Below, one piece after another: positions 5,332-12,491 of a stretch of DNA of 19,037 nt; positions within the stretch are counted from its first letter, which is position 1, and every line of letters begins with the position of its first letter. Source of the DNA: Sneathiella sp. (GTDB taxonomy: Bacteria; Pseudomonadota; Alphaproteobacteria; Sneathiellales; Sneathiellaceae); the NCBI GenBank assembly GCA_002732675.1, contig NVRR01000003.1, positions 1-19,037 of the forward strand. The letters run 5' to 3'. The notes under the pieces were generated by a model that saw only the letters and a program-made list of their open reading frames with translations, was not told where the DNA came from and did not search any database. The translations under genes were made by a program, and so were the position numbers.

Positions 5332-7788
5332 TTGTCAGATAAAATCAATATTGTTCGCGTTTTCATTGGTTCTCCCGGAGGCTTGGAGGATGAGCGTAGA
5401 GCCGCGTATGACGTTGTCAATGAAGTCAATCTTAGTAGTTCGGAGCATTGGGGTTGTCAGTTTAAGCTAGTCGGTTGGGAAGACACGATCCCCGGTTATC
5501 ATCGTCCACAAGATAAAATCAATATCGATTTAGATAAGTGCGACTATTTCTTGGGCATTTTGTGGCGCTCATGGGGATCAAAGCCGTCCGCCAACGAAAG
5601 CGAATATACATCTGGTTTCCATGAAGAGTATAGCCGGGCTAAACAGCGCATCGAATCTGGCCATATGAAGGATTTGGCCGTTTATTTCAAGAAAGTCGAT
5701 ATTCCAACAGGTATGAAGCCAGATGAGTCTCTAAAGGATGTTTTAGATTTCAGACAGAAGTGTATTGAAGAAAAGAAGGTCTTCTTCAAGGACTTTGACA
5801 GCACCGAGACTTTTCGTGATTTAGTACGTAGCAAGCTCATGGAAATTGGTTGGAGCGAGACAGAGATTGAGCAGGATGTGGGTGAAGGGAAGAGCCAGTC
5901 CGAACAAGTGTTTCCTGCTCGCGAACGAACGGATGGGTTGGACACTCGAAAGTCGCGTTTGATAGATGGGACTGCGAGTGAATTTTTGTCCGAGATATTA
6001 AGGAGGCCATCTGGATGGGAAGAAACGAAGCCTCATGAGATAGCGCGATTTCGATTGATTTCGTCAGCTCTTAGACGTTCCGGAAACGATGAGTTATATC
6101 TTGGAAATCACGACGCAAATTTAATCTTTAAGAAACTGAGAAATAGCCCGCTCTCTAAACAGGAAATTCGTGCGTTGATCGACAGTGGTGTTATTGGCTT
6201 CTCTAATCAAAATGTTCCACTTTGGCATTGGATGGCCAAAGCCGAACAAGACGGCGATTTTTTCAGTCGTATCAGAGATTTAACTGTGTTCGGCGATGAT
6301 CGGAAGAAAAAGAACGCGATTCAAGTATTGGAATACGCTTCACAGCCTTTACCGTCCTTAAAATACTTTGACAAGAAAGAAATTTTAAACATATGGCTAA
6401 AAGATGAGTCTGATAGTCAAATCTTTGATGCCGCGATTTCATTTCTGTCTAAAAATGCGGAAGCAGATGACATTTCGCTGCTTGAAGAAGTATCTTCCGA
6501 CTGTTCACCTCTAGTTAGGGCTAGGATGGAGTCTGTTATCGTTGGGATTGTGTCTCGTAGCAACATTGACGCATCCCTTAGAAGGCTCGTTGAAAAAGAA
6601 GTTGACAAATTGGAGGACGGAGTCGTCGAGACACTTTTCAAGAGTCCGCAATCATTAGTGACTGAAACGATTGCTTTGTGCCTATCCGCGAAATCCGACG
6701 ATGTCCGGCTTCGCGCTATTCAATTGTTGTTCGAACGCAACGAAATCAACAAAGAAGCTGCAGAAAACTTGATCACTGACAGCGACCACCGAATACGATT
6801 ACTCGCAGCTGAAAGCATGAAAAAACTCGGCTTTGAGCTCGGTCTAGACGTTGTTAAGAAAGCGCTGACAATTGAGATACAGCCTTCTCCTTTCTTTGGT
6901 TTATCGCAAGACAAGAAGATCGACGAAACTTACTACGAGCATTATCTTTCAAATCGCCTAGCTGAGCTTGATCTGCCTACCTTGAAGGGCAAAGTAGCCG
7001 AAGCTGGCGTCTTTTGTGAGCGAGAGCTTTCAGTCATGTACTCCAAGTTCACATCGAAAGTACAAGAGGAAATCCGGGGCAATCTCAAAGATGGTTTTGA
7101 GGGTCATTTCGCATCAACCATAAAAAAAATAGAAGTTTCTGATAGTTATAGTCCGGAATTGCTGTCTAAGATCAAAGGTCTTGAAAAATACTGTAGAACA
7201 CTCTTTTGCACGGATGCGCTTTCAGCCCTTTGCGCCATGGCAAAATCCAAGGACCTCCTTCTTGTACGTAGAACCGTTGACGTATATGACGTGGATGGCA
7301 CCGAAAACGTACTAAAGTACTTAGCTCGCTTCGGAGACTGGTCCGATATAGAGCGGATCAAGAATTTGGGAGATAACCAGAGCAAGCGAGTGAGCCTGTT
7401 GAGCATCGCCAAATCCAGTTTTCCCGAGGAAAAGGCCAATGCAATTCTTGCGCTAAGTAAGAACCGAGTTGCAGATATGTTTGCCCTCGAATTAGATGGT
7501 ACGATTAGAAAATGTTTGGTGAAAGTACTATCGAAAAAGGCTATTGCTAACCTGAGTGATGAAGTCCTCTTGAAAGAGCTAAGCCGAGAAGGCGATGAAT
7601 ACAGGATCATTGTTGCAATACGATGTGTCCAATCTTTGCCAAAAAAACGAATAAACTCGCTGCTCAATCAATACGTCGATTCTGATGCTCAACGCTATTA
7701 CAACAGTGTACATTGGTTAGATTTGGGAGCTTCGATTCCGCAACGTCTGGTGAAAACCATAGCTGAACGAAAGCTTGCTCGTCACTAG
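5332..7788 (+). CDS. DUF4062-domain protein with HEAT-like repeat tail, candidate defence protein
   Basis: This 818-residue cytoplasmic protein has two parts. Residues 7-110 form a DUF4062 domain: VRVFIGSPGGLEDERRAA (8-25) is the family's F-x-S-x-x-x-L-x-x-ER opening, followed by YHRPQDKINIDLDKCDYFLGILW (56-78), WGS, and SGFHEEYSRA (94-103). DUF4062 is related to TIR/SEFIR-like sensor domains and often heads STAND or other immune proteins. From about residue 200 to the end the sequence is helical, with HEAT/armadillo-like units such as DDVRLRAIQLLFE and DHRIRLLAAESMKKLG; I see no Walker motifs and no nuclease motif. The start is TTG at 5332, preceded by AAGG (5321-5324); no nearby upstream ATG exists. 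A tail of scaffold repeats behind a signalling domain, inside a retron-bearing island, suggests a defence role, but this is inference. Confidence 0.8.
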   Translation: MSDKINIVRVFIGSPGGLEDERRAAYDVVNEVNLSSSEHWGCQFKLVGWEDTIPGYHRPQDKINIDLDKCDYFLGILWRSWGSKPSANESEYTSGFHEEYSRAKQRIESGHMKDLAVYFKKVDIPTGMKPDESLKDVLDFRQKCIEEKKVFFKDFDSTETFRDLVRSKLMEIGWSETEIEQDVGEGKSQSEQVFPARERTDGLDTRKSRLIDGTASEFLSEILRRPSGWEETKPHEIARFRLISSALRRSGNDELYLGNHDANLIFKKLRNSPLSKQEIRALIDSGVIGFSNQNVPLWHWMAKAEQDGDFFSRIRDLTVFGDDRKKKNAIQVLEYASQPLPSLKYFDKKEILNIWLKDESDSQIFDAAISFLSKNAEADDISLLEEVSSDCSPLVRARMESVIVGIVSRSNIDASLRRLVEKEVDKLEDGVVETLFKSPQSLVTETIALCLSAKSDDVRLRAIQLLFERNEINKEAAENLITDSDHRIRLLAAESMKKLGFELGLDVVKKALTIEIQPSPFFGLSQDKKIDETYYEHYLSNRLAELDLPTLKGKVAEAGVFCERELSVMYSKFTSKVQEEIRGNLKDGFEGHFASTIKKIEVSDSYSPELLSKIKGLEKYCRTLFCTDALSALCAMAKSKDLLLVRRTVDVYDVDGTENVLKYLARFGDWSDIERIKNLGDNQSKRVSLLSIAKSSFPEEKANAILALSKNRVADMFALELDGTIRKCLVKVLSKKAIANLSDEVLLKELSREGDEYRIIVAIRCVQSLPKKRINSLLNQYVDSDAQRYYNSVHWLDLGASIPQRLVKTIAERKLARH

Positions 7789-8132
7789 AAATACAATCAA
7801 AAAACCTGAGCAGGAGTTAAGGTCCACCTAGGAGTTCCAAGGGCTTTAAATTTGACCCCCGCACTCCTTTACCTCATCCAGGCCTTTCAAAAACCCGTTA
7901 AAGGGAATGTCCTTGTTGTTTTTGGATGGGAGCTTTTAAGGGACAATCATGCCCTCGCAATCTATAGCGCTTCTCTGCCGCTTTCGCTCATGATGGGAAG
8001 AACAGATGTGGTTTGAGTTCGAACTAATCGTCTGTACCTGACCAATAGCGGACATTGAATAATGGGATAAATTGGCATATCAATATATGGAGTTAGATAG
8101 CGCTATATGTCTCTGCTAAATATTTTTTACTT
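7789..8132. other. Intergenic region between two convergent genes
   Basis: These 344 bases separate the DUF4062 gene from the convergently read small gene. I find no gene or clear terminator. The stretch holds a short direct repeat AGGAGTT (about 7813 and 7831) and a perfect palindrome ATAGCGCTAT (8097-8106), with a related TATAGCGCT near 7962. It may be a remnant of older insertions. Confidence 0.4.
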
Positions 8133-8591
8133 CTATGTTTGTGTGATTTTTGCGCTACCAGTCATAACAATTGAGCAACCTTCGCCAATTTGAATTGATG
8201 TGCCTTGGCTTTTCATTTCGGTTTTCTCACCAATAACTGTTTCTCCCGTAGAGCCTGCTGAACCACCAGTAACTATAATCTGTGAACTAAGGGTAGCTCC
8301 AGCGATGTTCACTTTTCCATGTGCGTGGTCGAAACGGATTCCACGAAGTGCTGTTAATAAACCTCCATCTATGGTGATACTTCCTTTGTCAGCATGCGCA
8401 TCAATTACTCCAATAGCTTCCTTGAACAGAGATTCAATGTCACTTGTAGTTTTGACTGCTTTTAGTTTGTCTTCTAATTCAGGTTTAATTTTAAATACAG
8501 TAGCAAAAAAGTGTTTAACCGTATCAGTAGTGAAATTAGCAAAAATCCCTGAGGCTATTCCTGTGATGATTGACTGCGTGATGGGATCCAT
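8133..8591 (-). CDS. Unknown small protein with helical N-terminus and repetitive beta-rich C-terminus
   Basis: I do not recognise this 152-residue protein by name. It opens with MDPITQSIITGIASGIFANF, an amphipathic stretch, and a helical region to about residue 70. The rest (about 72-152) is rich in short Gly/Ser/Thr/Ile/Val strands, such as GSITIDGGLLTAL, GKVNIAGATLSSQIIVTGGSAGSTGETVIG and GTSIQIGEGCSIVMTGSAKITQT. These look like turns of a small beta-solenoid or a self-assembling domain. Start choice is firm: AAGGAG lies seven bases ahead of the ATG. It is convergent with the DUF4062 gene and has its own promoter region with an inverted repeat (8670-8699). Such helical-plus-solenoid proteins could act as membrane-associated or oligomerising effectors, but no function can be assigned. 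Confidence 0.7.
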   Translation of the reverse strand: MDPITQSIITGIASGIFANFTTDTVKHFFATVFKIKPELEDKLKAVKTTSDIESLFKEAIGVIDAHADKGSITIDGGLLTALRGIRFDHAHGKVNIAGATLSSQIIVTGGSAGSTGETVIGEKTEMKSQGTSIQIGEGCSIVMTGSAKITQT

Positions 8592-9036
8592 CGTTTCTCC
8601 TTTTGATTAACTCAATGTTCGCTTTGGGTTGTTTCAGGCCCTTTATACTACAGGAAATCGGCCTATGTGAACTTCCTATTCTGGCACTTCACGGAAGTTT
8701 AAGCCAGTGTCATCTAACGACTGCAATGTGGTCGTAAGCCGACCTCATGAGTAAAGTACCGTTGAGCATTGTGTATGATTCCGCTGCCGTATCGTATCGA
8801 AACACATTACGTCACGAAAAAATCGCTTCCTACGTAACGTATCGTTATGTAGGAGAGGCGCGCGTGGAGTCGGTATTTCTTTCCGTTCCTTTACTCAAAT
8901 CCCTTACGAGTCTTTCTACATTTATCCCTAAGGGAATATCTACGCCTGTTCCCGCCATGAGTCTATTTTTTTACTCTTTTCCGTTACGGTGCGTTTTCTC
9001 TGAATAACGCTGGTTTCGAGTAAGGATTTGTTTGGT
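8592..9036. promoter_or_regulatory. Divergent control region rich in inverted repeats
   Basis: This 445-base gap between two divergently transcribed genes has no supported gene. It holds AACTTCC (8670-8676) with GGAAGTT (8693-8699), an operator-like dyad on the side of the 152-residue gene. It also holds the large dyad at 8828-8854 and the direct repeat CGTATCGTATCG (about 8788-8799). Minus-strand TATAAA (around 8646) could serve the small gene. The gene at 9037 is preceded by TAAGGA (9021-9026). Confidence 0.5.
8828..8854. promoter_or_regulatory. Near-perfect operator-like palindrome
   Basis: TCCTACGTAACG (8828-8839) and CGTTATGTAGGA (8843-8854) form a 12-bp inverted repeat with one mismatch around TAT. 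The left half, with one extra base on each side (14 bases), recurs at 9286-9299 inside the next gene, where it again forms a dyad with CGTTATGAGG. It is probably the binding site of a regulatory or replication protein of the element. Confidence 0.6.
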
Positions 9037-9729
9037 ATGGATAATTGGAAAATCTGGAAAAAGGGCGCTTATCTGACTGAAGCACATATCCACTTTGGAG
9101 ATAAGGATACAGTTGAAAATTACTATTCGTATCGGGGTAAGTCGGCTGTAGAATATGCTCTGGATCAAGTAGAAGAAAACTTAAAACGTGGTTTGGAAGG
9201 TCTTGATCTTTTAAAAGGTTTGGCGAAACCTGATACAGACAGAAAGAAAATTGCAGAAAAGTTGAGGCAAGATTTGAAAGATGCCTTCCTACGTAACGTT
9301 ATGAGGGGCGTCCTGATTGGCTATGGCTTTTCTGTCCCGAGACGCGCCGAAGACGAACCTCAAAAAGTGCCTGTTGATCTTTGGAATCAATATCGAAATT
9401 CGTCGAGTAATATCTTGAAATCCAGCAGTCTGAAAATGGAGGAAGTGCGTGTCGCGCATTCGAGTTGGCTGAATGTTGTGATTTCGGCATATACGAAGCC
9501 TGCGGGCAGACCAACGCGTCAAGATCATATTGTTGAATCCTTTGAAACGCTGGCCGATCAGGACTCTATCGATTTTTCCAAACCTGCCACGGCCTGTTAC
9601 GGTATGGTCAGACAATGGGTCTTGAATAACTATCCCGATGAAGAGAATAGAGACAAGGGGTTAAGCACCAAGGCGATGGAGAAGCATATCAACCCTCTGT
9701 TCAGGCAGTACAAAATGGACTCCCTATAA
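9037..9729 (+). CDS. Unknown element protein, possible DNA-associated C-terminal helical domain
   Basis: I do not recognise this protein of about 230 residues. It is hydrophilic and mostly helical: a charged segment with VEYALDQVEENLKRGLEGLDLL and KKIAEKLRQDLKDAFLRNVMRG, then a middle region with LWNQYRNSSSNIL. A C-terminal part starting GRPTRQDHIVESFETLADQ and ending GLSTKAMEKHINPLFRQYK resembles the helical tails seen in small replication or regulatory proteins. I start at the ATG at 9037, ten bases after TAAGGA; the TTG at 9028 is too close to that site. It lies directly upstream of the AlpA-like gene in the same direction, so it probably belongs to the element's maintenance module. Its stop codon lies inside the first CCCTAT repeat of the following regulatory array. 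Confidence 0.7.
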   Translation: MDNWKIWKKGAYLTEAHIHFGDKDTVENYYSYRGKSAVEYALDQVEENLKRGLEGLDLLKGLAKPDTDRKKIAEKLRQDLKDAFLRNVMRGVLIGYGFSVPRRAEDEPQKVPVDLWNQYRNSSSNILKSSSLKMEEVRVAHSSWLNVVISAYTKPAGRPTRQDHIVESFETLADQDSIDFSKPATACYGMVRQWVLNNYPDEENRDKGLSTKAMEKHINPLFRQYKMDSL

Positions 9730-9769
9730 TCTATAAATCCTCCCCCTATTTATAGGGTTATTAATAGGG
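9722..9769. repeat. Four-copy CCCTAT/ATAGGG inverted array
   Basis: CCCTAT occurs at 9722-9727 and 9744-9749, and ATAGGG at 9752-9757 and 9764-9769, giving nested inverted repeats. CTATAAAT (9731-9738) and ATTTATAG (9748-9755) form another 8-bp dyad. The array sits in the promoter region of the AlpA-like gene and looks like an operator or iteron cluster. Confidence 0.65.
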
Positions 9770-9787
9770 ACAGCTTTCGGTCAAGTT

Positions 9788-9820
9788 ACCTCCATTGACA
9801 CACTCAATGTTTTTGGAGGT
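9788..9820 (+). promoter_or_regulatory. Hairpin that can mask the ribosome-binding site of the AlpA-like gene
   Basis: ACCTC (9788-9792) pairs with GAGGT (9816-9820), and CATTGA (9793-9798) pairs perfectly with TCAATG (9804-9809) around CACAC. The Shine-Dalgarno sequence GGAGGT (9815-9820) of the gene starting at 9824 lies in the 3' arm. Alternatively ACCTCCA (9788-9794) pairs fully with TGGAGGT (9814-9820). Confidence 0.65.
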
Positions 9821-9823
9821 CTT

Positions 9824-10072
9824 ATGACACATACAGTTATCAAAGAACAATCAGCCGAGTATTATAGCGGTCTTATCAACGAGAAACAGGCGGCGGCCTT
9901 TCTCGGTTATACCGTCCGGGCATTGCAGAACTGGCGGGTGCGGGGAGGCGGGCCAATGTTTGTCCGTATTTCCTCCCGCTCCATTCGCTACCGTCGCTGT
10001 GATTTGCTGGCGTGGATTGAGGAGCGCACGGTGGTGAGTACCTCGCAACCGTCTCCGTATCTTGCAGGCTAA
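9824..10072 (+). CDS. AlpA/excisionase-like helix-turn-helix regulator
   Basis: This is an 82-residue DNA-binding protein of the HTH_17/AlpA (MerR-like excisionase) type. Residues about 19-66 carry the domain: NEKQAAAFLGYTVRALQNWRVRGGGP, then the wing FVRISSRSIRYRRCDLLAWIEER. Small proteins of this kind act as transcriptional activators of integrase or replication genes, or as excisionases, in satellites and genomic islands. It has a very strong Shine-Dalgarno (GGAGGT) that can be hidden in a hairpin, and an inverted repeat array upstream, so it is probably tightly controlled. The rep gene follows 203 bases later on the same strand. Target sites are not known; the dyads at 8828 and 9722 are candidates. 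Confidence 0.85.
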   Translation: MTHTVIKEQSAEYYSGLINEKQAAAFLGYTVRALQNWRVRGGGPMFVRISSRSIRYRRCDLLAWIEERTVVSTSQPSPYLAG

Positions 10073-10096
10073 ACCCTTTCGGGGCTGTGAGCTGCC

Positions 10097-10127
10097 TGAG
10101 GGGCCGCAGCGGTTGCTGCACCCCTCA
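10097..10127 (+). other. GC-rich hairpin ahead of rep (1)
   Basis: TGAGGGG (10097-10103) pairs with CCCCTCA (10121-10127), and GCAGC (10106-10110) with GCTGC (10115-10119), around GGTT. It is not followed by a T-run. It is a candidate double-strand origin, origin of transfer or regulatory RNA structure for the downstream Rep_trans protein. Confidence 0.55.
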
Positions 10128-10220
10128 CACTTTCGCTCCCTCCTCAAAACAGTAAAAGCGTCCCCGGCGCGGAGCGCATAAAATATCAACTCATTCAAAT
10201 CAACAGCCGAAAACCCAAAA

Positions 10221-10243
10221 GGGGGGTCCTCGTAACACCCCCC
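10221..10243 (+). other. GC-rich hairpin ahead of rep (2)
   Basis: GGGGGGT (10221-10227) pairs perfectly with ACCCCCC (10237-10243) around CCTCGTAAC, 33 bases before the rep start codon. No T-run follows on the plus strand. It could be an origin nicking hairpin or an attenuator; the nine-base loop would expose a nick site. Confidence 0.55.
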
Positions 10244-10275
10244 TCTAGAAATTCCTGGCGTATTGGAGCGTAACA

Positions 10276-11577
10276 ATGGAAATAAGAAATTTATATGCAA
10301 GCTTTGATACTCTTGAGGTCTCGTTTCAAGGGGCATTGCCCAGAGAAACACTGGACGAGATGGAGGCGGAGAAAAAGATCGCGACCGACCGCAACGAAAA
10401 TCAACTGATGACAATCGGGCCGGGGCAGGTTGACGGCCATGTTGGACAAAGCGGCATGAAAGGTGGATATGCCTATACCTTCAGTACGGGGCCGCTCGGT
10501 GAACTCTGGAGCTTCAAGAATAATGCCGGTCCGAGCCAGTGGAATATCGGCGTCAAAGTCTATGCGGAATCGCTGGCGGCCTATCCCTATTGGGAGATCA
10601 AGGAACGGCTTTATCAACGATTAAAGGATATGGGCGGTATCGTTGGTAAGGAAAGCCTGCGCCGTGTCGATTTTGCCATGGACTTCCTGATGCCGGAACC
10701 TTTTACCGTCTCAATCGATCAATTTGTTGCACATCACCGCTCCAAAATATCACCGTACTTGAAACTGGAAGAAAGAGAAAAGGACAGTGGCACTAATGAC
10801 GGCACTTATGTGTTTCGGGGAGGGTGGATCGAGTCCATCACCATCGGTAAGATGCCGGGGCGGCAGGTCATCGTCTATGACAAGAGAAAAGCGGCTCTGG
10901 ACCTTGGCAAGCTCTTCTGGTTCAGGATTTGGGGCATTGATCCTAAAGACAGAACAAAGAGTGTCTGGCGTGTTGAGTTGCGGGCAGGGAAGGCAGAACT
11001 GAAGGACAAATGGAATATCCGCACATTCGCCGACCTTGAAAATTCCATTGGCGACATTTTCACGCATGCGGCACATAAAATCCACTATCACAATAAATTC
11101 CAGACAGATGCTAATGTCTCACGCCAACAACAACACCCTCTTTGGGATGCCGTACATCTGTGTTTGAATAAGAAACTGACTGAATACCGTTCGGGCCTGC
11201 TTCCTAACCAGATTAAAGAAATTATCGCAAGCCAGCAGAAGGAAATCTATATAGGTCAGATGATGGGCCTGATTGCTGGGCTGGCAGTGATAGAAGGGTT
11301 GGATCGAGATGAAATCCTGAATGACTTGCCAGATCAGATTGCGCAGACCATCTCCAACCGCCTAAACGACACTGATACGACGTTTTTTGAGAGCAAGGAG
11401 AGAACACAGAAATGGCTGATTTTTCTGGTGGAGCCAAACCAGGAAAGACACGTCAATCAGGCAGCTCTTCCGGCAGAAAACCACCCAAAGAGACTACAGG
11501 AAAGACTGAAGAAAATAGCGGACAGAATAGAGGGCAGGTATACGTACGCACGAATTTATGATAGTAATCATCAATAG
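10276..11577 (+). CDS. Rep_trans-family replication initiator / MobT-like relaxase
   Basis: This 433-residue protein resembles the replication initiation factor (Rep_trans) family, whose members nick DNA to start rolling-circle replication. Relatives of the MobT kind act as relaxases of integrative elements. RRVDFAMDF (129-137) carries the paired acidic residues of the metal site, VIVYDKRK (198-205) has the likely catalytic tyrosine Y201, and WRVELRAGK (231-239) is the conserved basic-acidic strand. The C-terminal third is helical and has no helicase motifs. The start has GGAG 8-11 bases upstream. Two strong hairpins lie in the preceding 203 bases, as expected for an origin next to its initiator. 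The gene ends about 60 bases before the retron operon. Whether it replicates the excised circle or mobilizes it cannot be decided from sequence. Confidence 0.75.
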   Translation: MEIRNLYASFDTLEVSFQGALPRETLDEMEAEKKIATDRNENQLMTIGPGQVDGHVGQSGMKGGYAYTFSTGPLGELWSFKNNAGPSQWNIGVKVYAESLAAYPYWEIKERLYQRLKDMGGIVGKESLRRVDFAMDFLMPEPFTVSIDQFVAHHRSKISPYLKLEEREKDSGTNDGTYVFRGGWIESITIGKMPGRQVIVYDKRKAALDLGKLFWFRIWGIDPKDRTKSVWRVELRAGKAELKDKWNIRTFADLENSIGDIFTHAAHKIHYHNKFQTDANVSRQQQHPLWDAVHLCLNKKLTEYRSGLLPNQIKEIIASQQKEIYIGQMMGLIAGLAVIEGLDRDEILNDLPDQIAQTISNRLNDTDTTFFESKERTQKWLIFLVEPNQERHVNQAALPAENHPKRLQERLKKIADRIEGRYTYARIYDSNHQ

Positions 11578-11620
11578 GTAAACTATTTTATGGAGAGTCT
11601 AATTTTTAGATCGTTCGTGC
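11545..11620. repeat. Retron-repeat-like motif ahead of the retron operon
   Basis: CGCACGAAT (11547-11555), at the end of rep, repeats nine bases of the retron a2 arm (13044-13052), and the bases around it also resemble the a2 surroundings. GCACGAA (11548-11554) and TTCGTGC (11614-11620) form an inverted repeat just before the effector gene. Meaning unknown. Confidence 0.4.
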
Positions 11621-11636
11621 TTTGCAGTCAGGAAAG

Positions 11637-12488
11637 ATGAATTCACTATCAAAAAGAAAATTATCTGCTAGCGAATTTAAAGCTGAGTTTGAACTTATTG
11701 CGTCACAGCAATGGTTGGAAACCAAATATGATGCTTTAGAAGATACGTTAGCCTTGTGCCGAAATGCTGGCGAACGGCAAATGTTGATAAACTTGATGCA
11801 TAGATTTACCTATCTTCAAGGCAGCGAGTTTAAACATAAAATTCAAGAGATAAGAGATATCATAATTAACAAGTGGGAGTTGTCCCCGGATAATACGTTC
11901 ATTGTTGCGCTTCACAATGATGCATTGGCAGATAGTGCACAATTAGTTGTACAAGCGCTTAAGGGAAGTTTTGCAGAGCTGCTCGGGTGGGAGGAAAAAA
12001 ATTTTATAAATTCAATGCCGACTGCGGCGCATAAAATAGGTGGCGATACTAATTTAGTGTTAGTCGATGAATTTGTTGGAACTGGCCATCAATGTAAAAG
12101 AATACTAAAAAAATGTGCAGAATATCTTGATAAGAAAGGAACCAAAAACGTCAATATTTTTCTTTCGGTAGTTTCTGGAATGTCGTTTTCTCGTTCAGAA
12201 ATTTCGAATCTTGTCGAATCATATGAAGCTACTCTGTGGCTTGAAAAAGGTTTATCTGGTTACTTAAGTGGCGATGAGCTCGAAAACGCAAAAGACTGCA
12301 TGCTCCGAATTGAAAAAGAACTGTGTGTTCAATATCAAAAAAAGAACATGCCGAGCTTTGGCCAAGGACAATCAGAAACGTTATATGGGTACGAAATGGG
12401 AAATGCGCCAGCAAATGTGTTTCCCATATTTTGGTGGAAATGGCTGGTAAATCAGTCACCGCGTCGCACCTTGTTATCGAGAATATAG
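11637..12488 (+). CDS. Retron effector: phosphoribosyltransferase-like protein
   Basis: This is a 283-residue protein of the C-terminally extended phosphoribosyltransferase group (PRTase-CE type) found with retrons and other defence loci. TNLVLVDEFVGTGHQ (138-152) is the PRPP-binding motif: hydrophobic strand, acidic pair DE, then GTG. An N-terminal helical region (1-80) precedes the strand FIVALHNDALADSAQLV. The C-terminal signature FGQGQSETLYGYEMGNAPANVFPIFWW (241-267) is typical of this group. In retrons such an effector is held inactive by the RT-msDNA complex and kills or arrests the cell when a phage disturbs that complex; the substrate here is unknown. I start at the ATG at 11637 with AGGA just upstream, not the TTG at 11622. 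The winged-HTH partner begins three bases after its stop. The segment is clearly AT-richer than rep. Confidence 0.85.
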   Translation: MNSLSKRKLSASEFKAEFELIASQQWLETKYDALEDTLALCRNAGERQMLINLMHRFTYLQGSEFKHKIQEIRDIIINKWELSPDNTFIVALHNDALADSAQLVVQALKGSFAELLGWEEKNFINSMPTAAHKIGGDTNLVLVDEFVGTGHQCKRILKKCAEYLDKKGTKNVNIFLSVVSGMSFSRSEISNLVESYEATLWLEKGLSGYLSGDELENAKDCMLRIEKELCVQYQKKNMPSFGQGQSETLYGYEMGNAPANVFPIFWWKWLVNQSPRRTLLSRI

Positions 12489-12491
12489 ATA

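Noticed and set aside
5130..5342. A 70-codon open frame ahead of the DUF4062 gene
   Set aside because: It lacks a ribosome-binding site, spans two hairpins and T-rich leader sequence, overlaps the start of the DUF4062 gene, and shows no domain.
7146..7667. A 173-codon minus-strand frame inside the DUF4062 gene
   Set aside because: It is the Ser/Arg-rich antisense shadow of a clear helical-repeat coding frame.
8747..9007. An 86-codon plus-strand open frame
   Set aside because: It has no Shine-Dalgarno and no recognisable domain. It runs through the palindrome-rich control region and its composition does not look coding.
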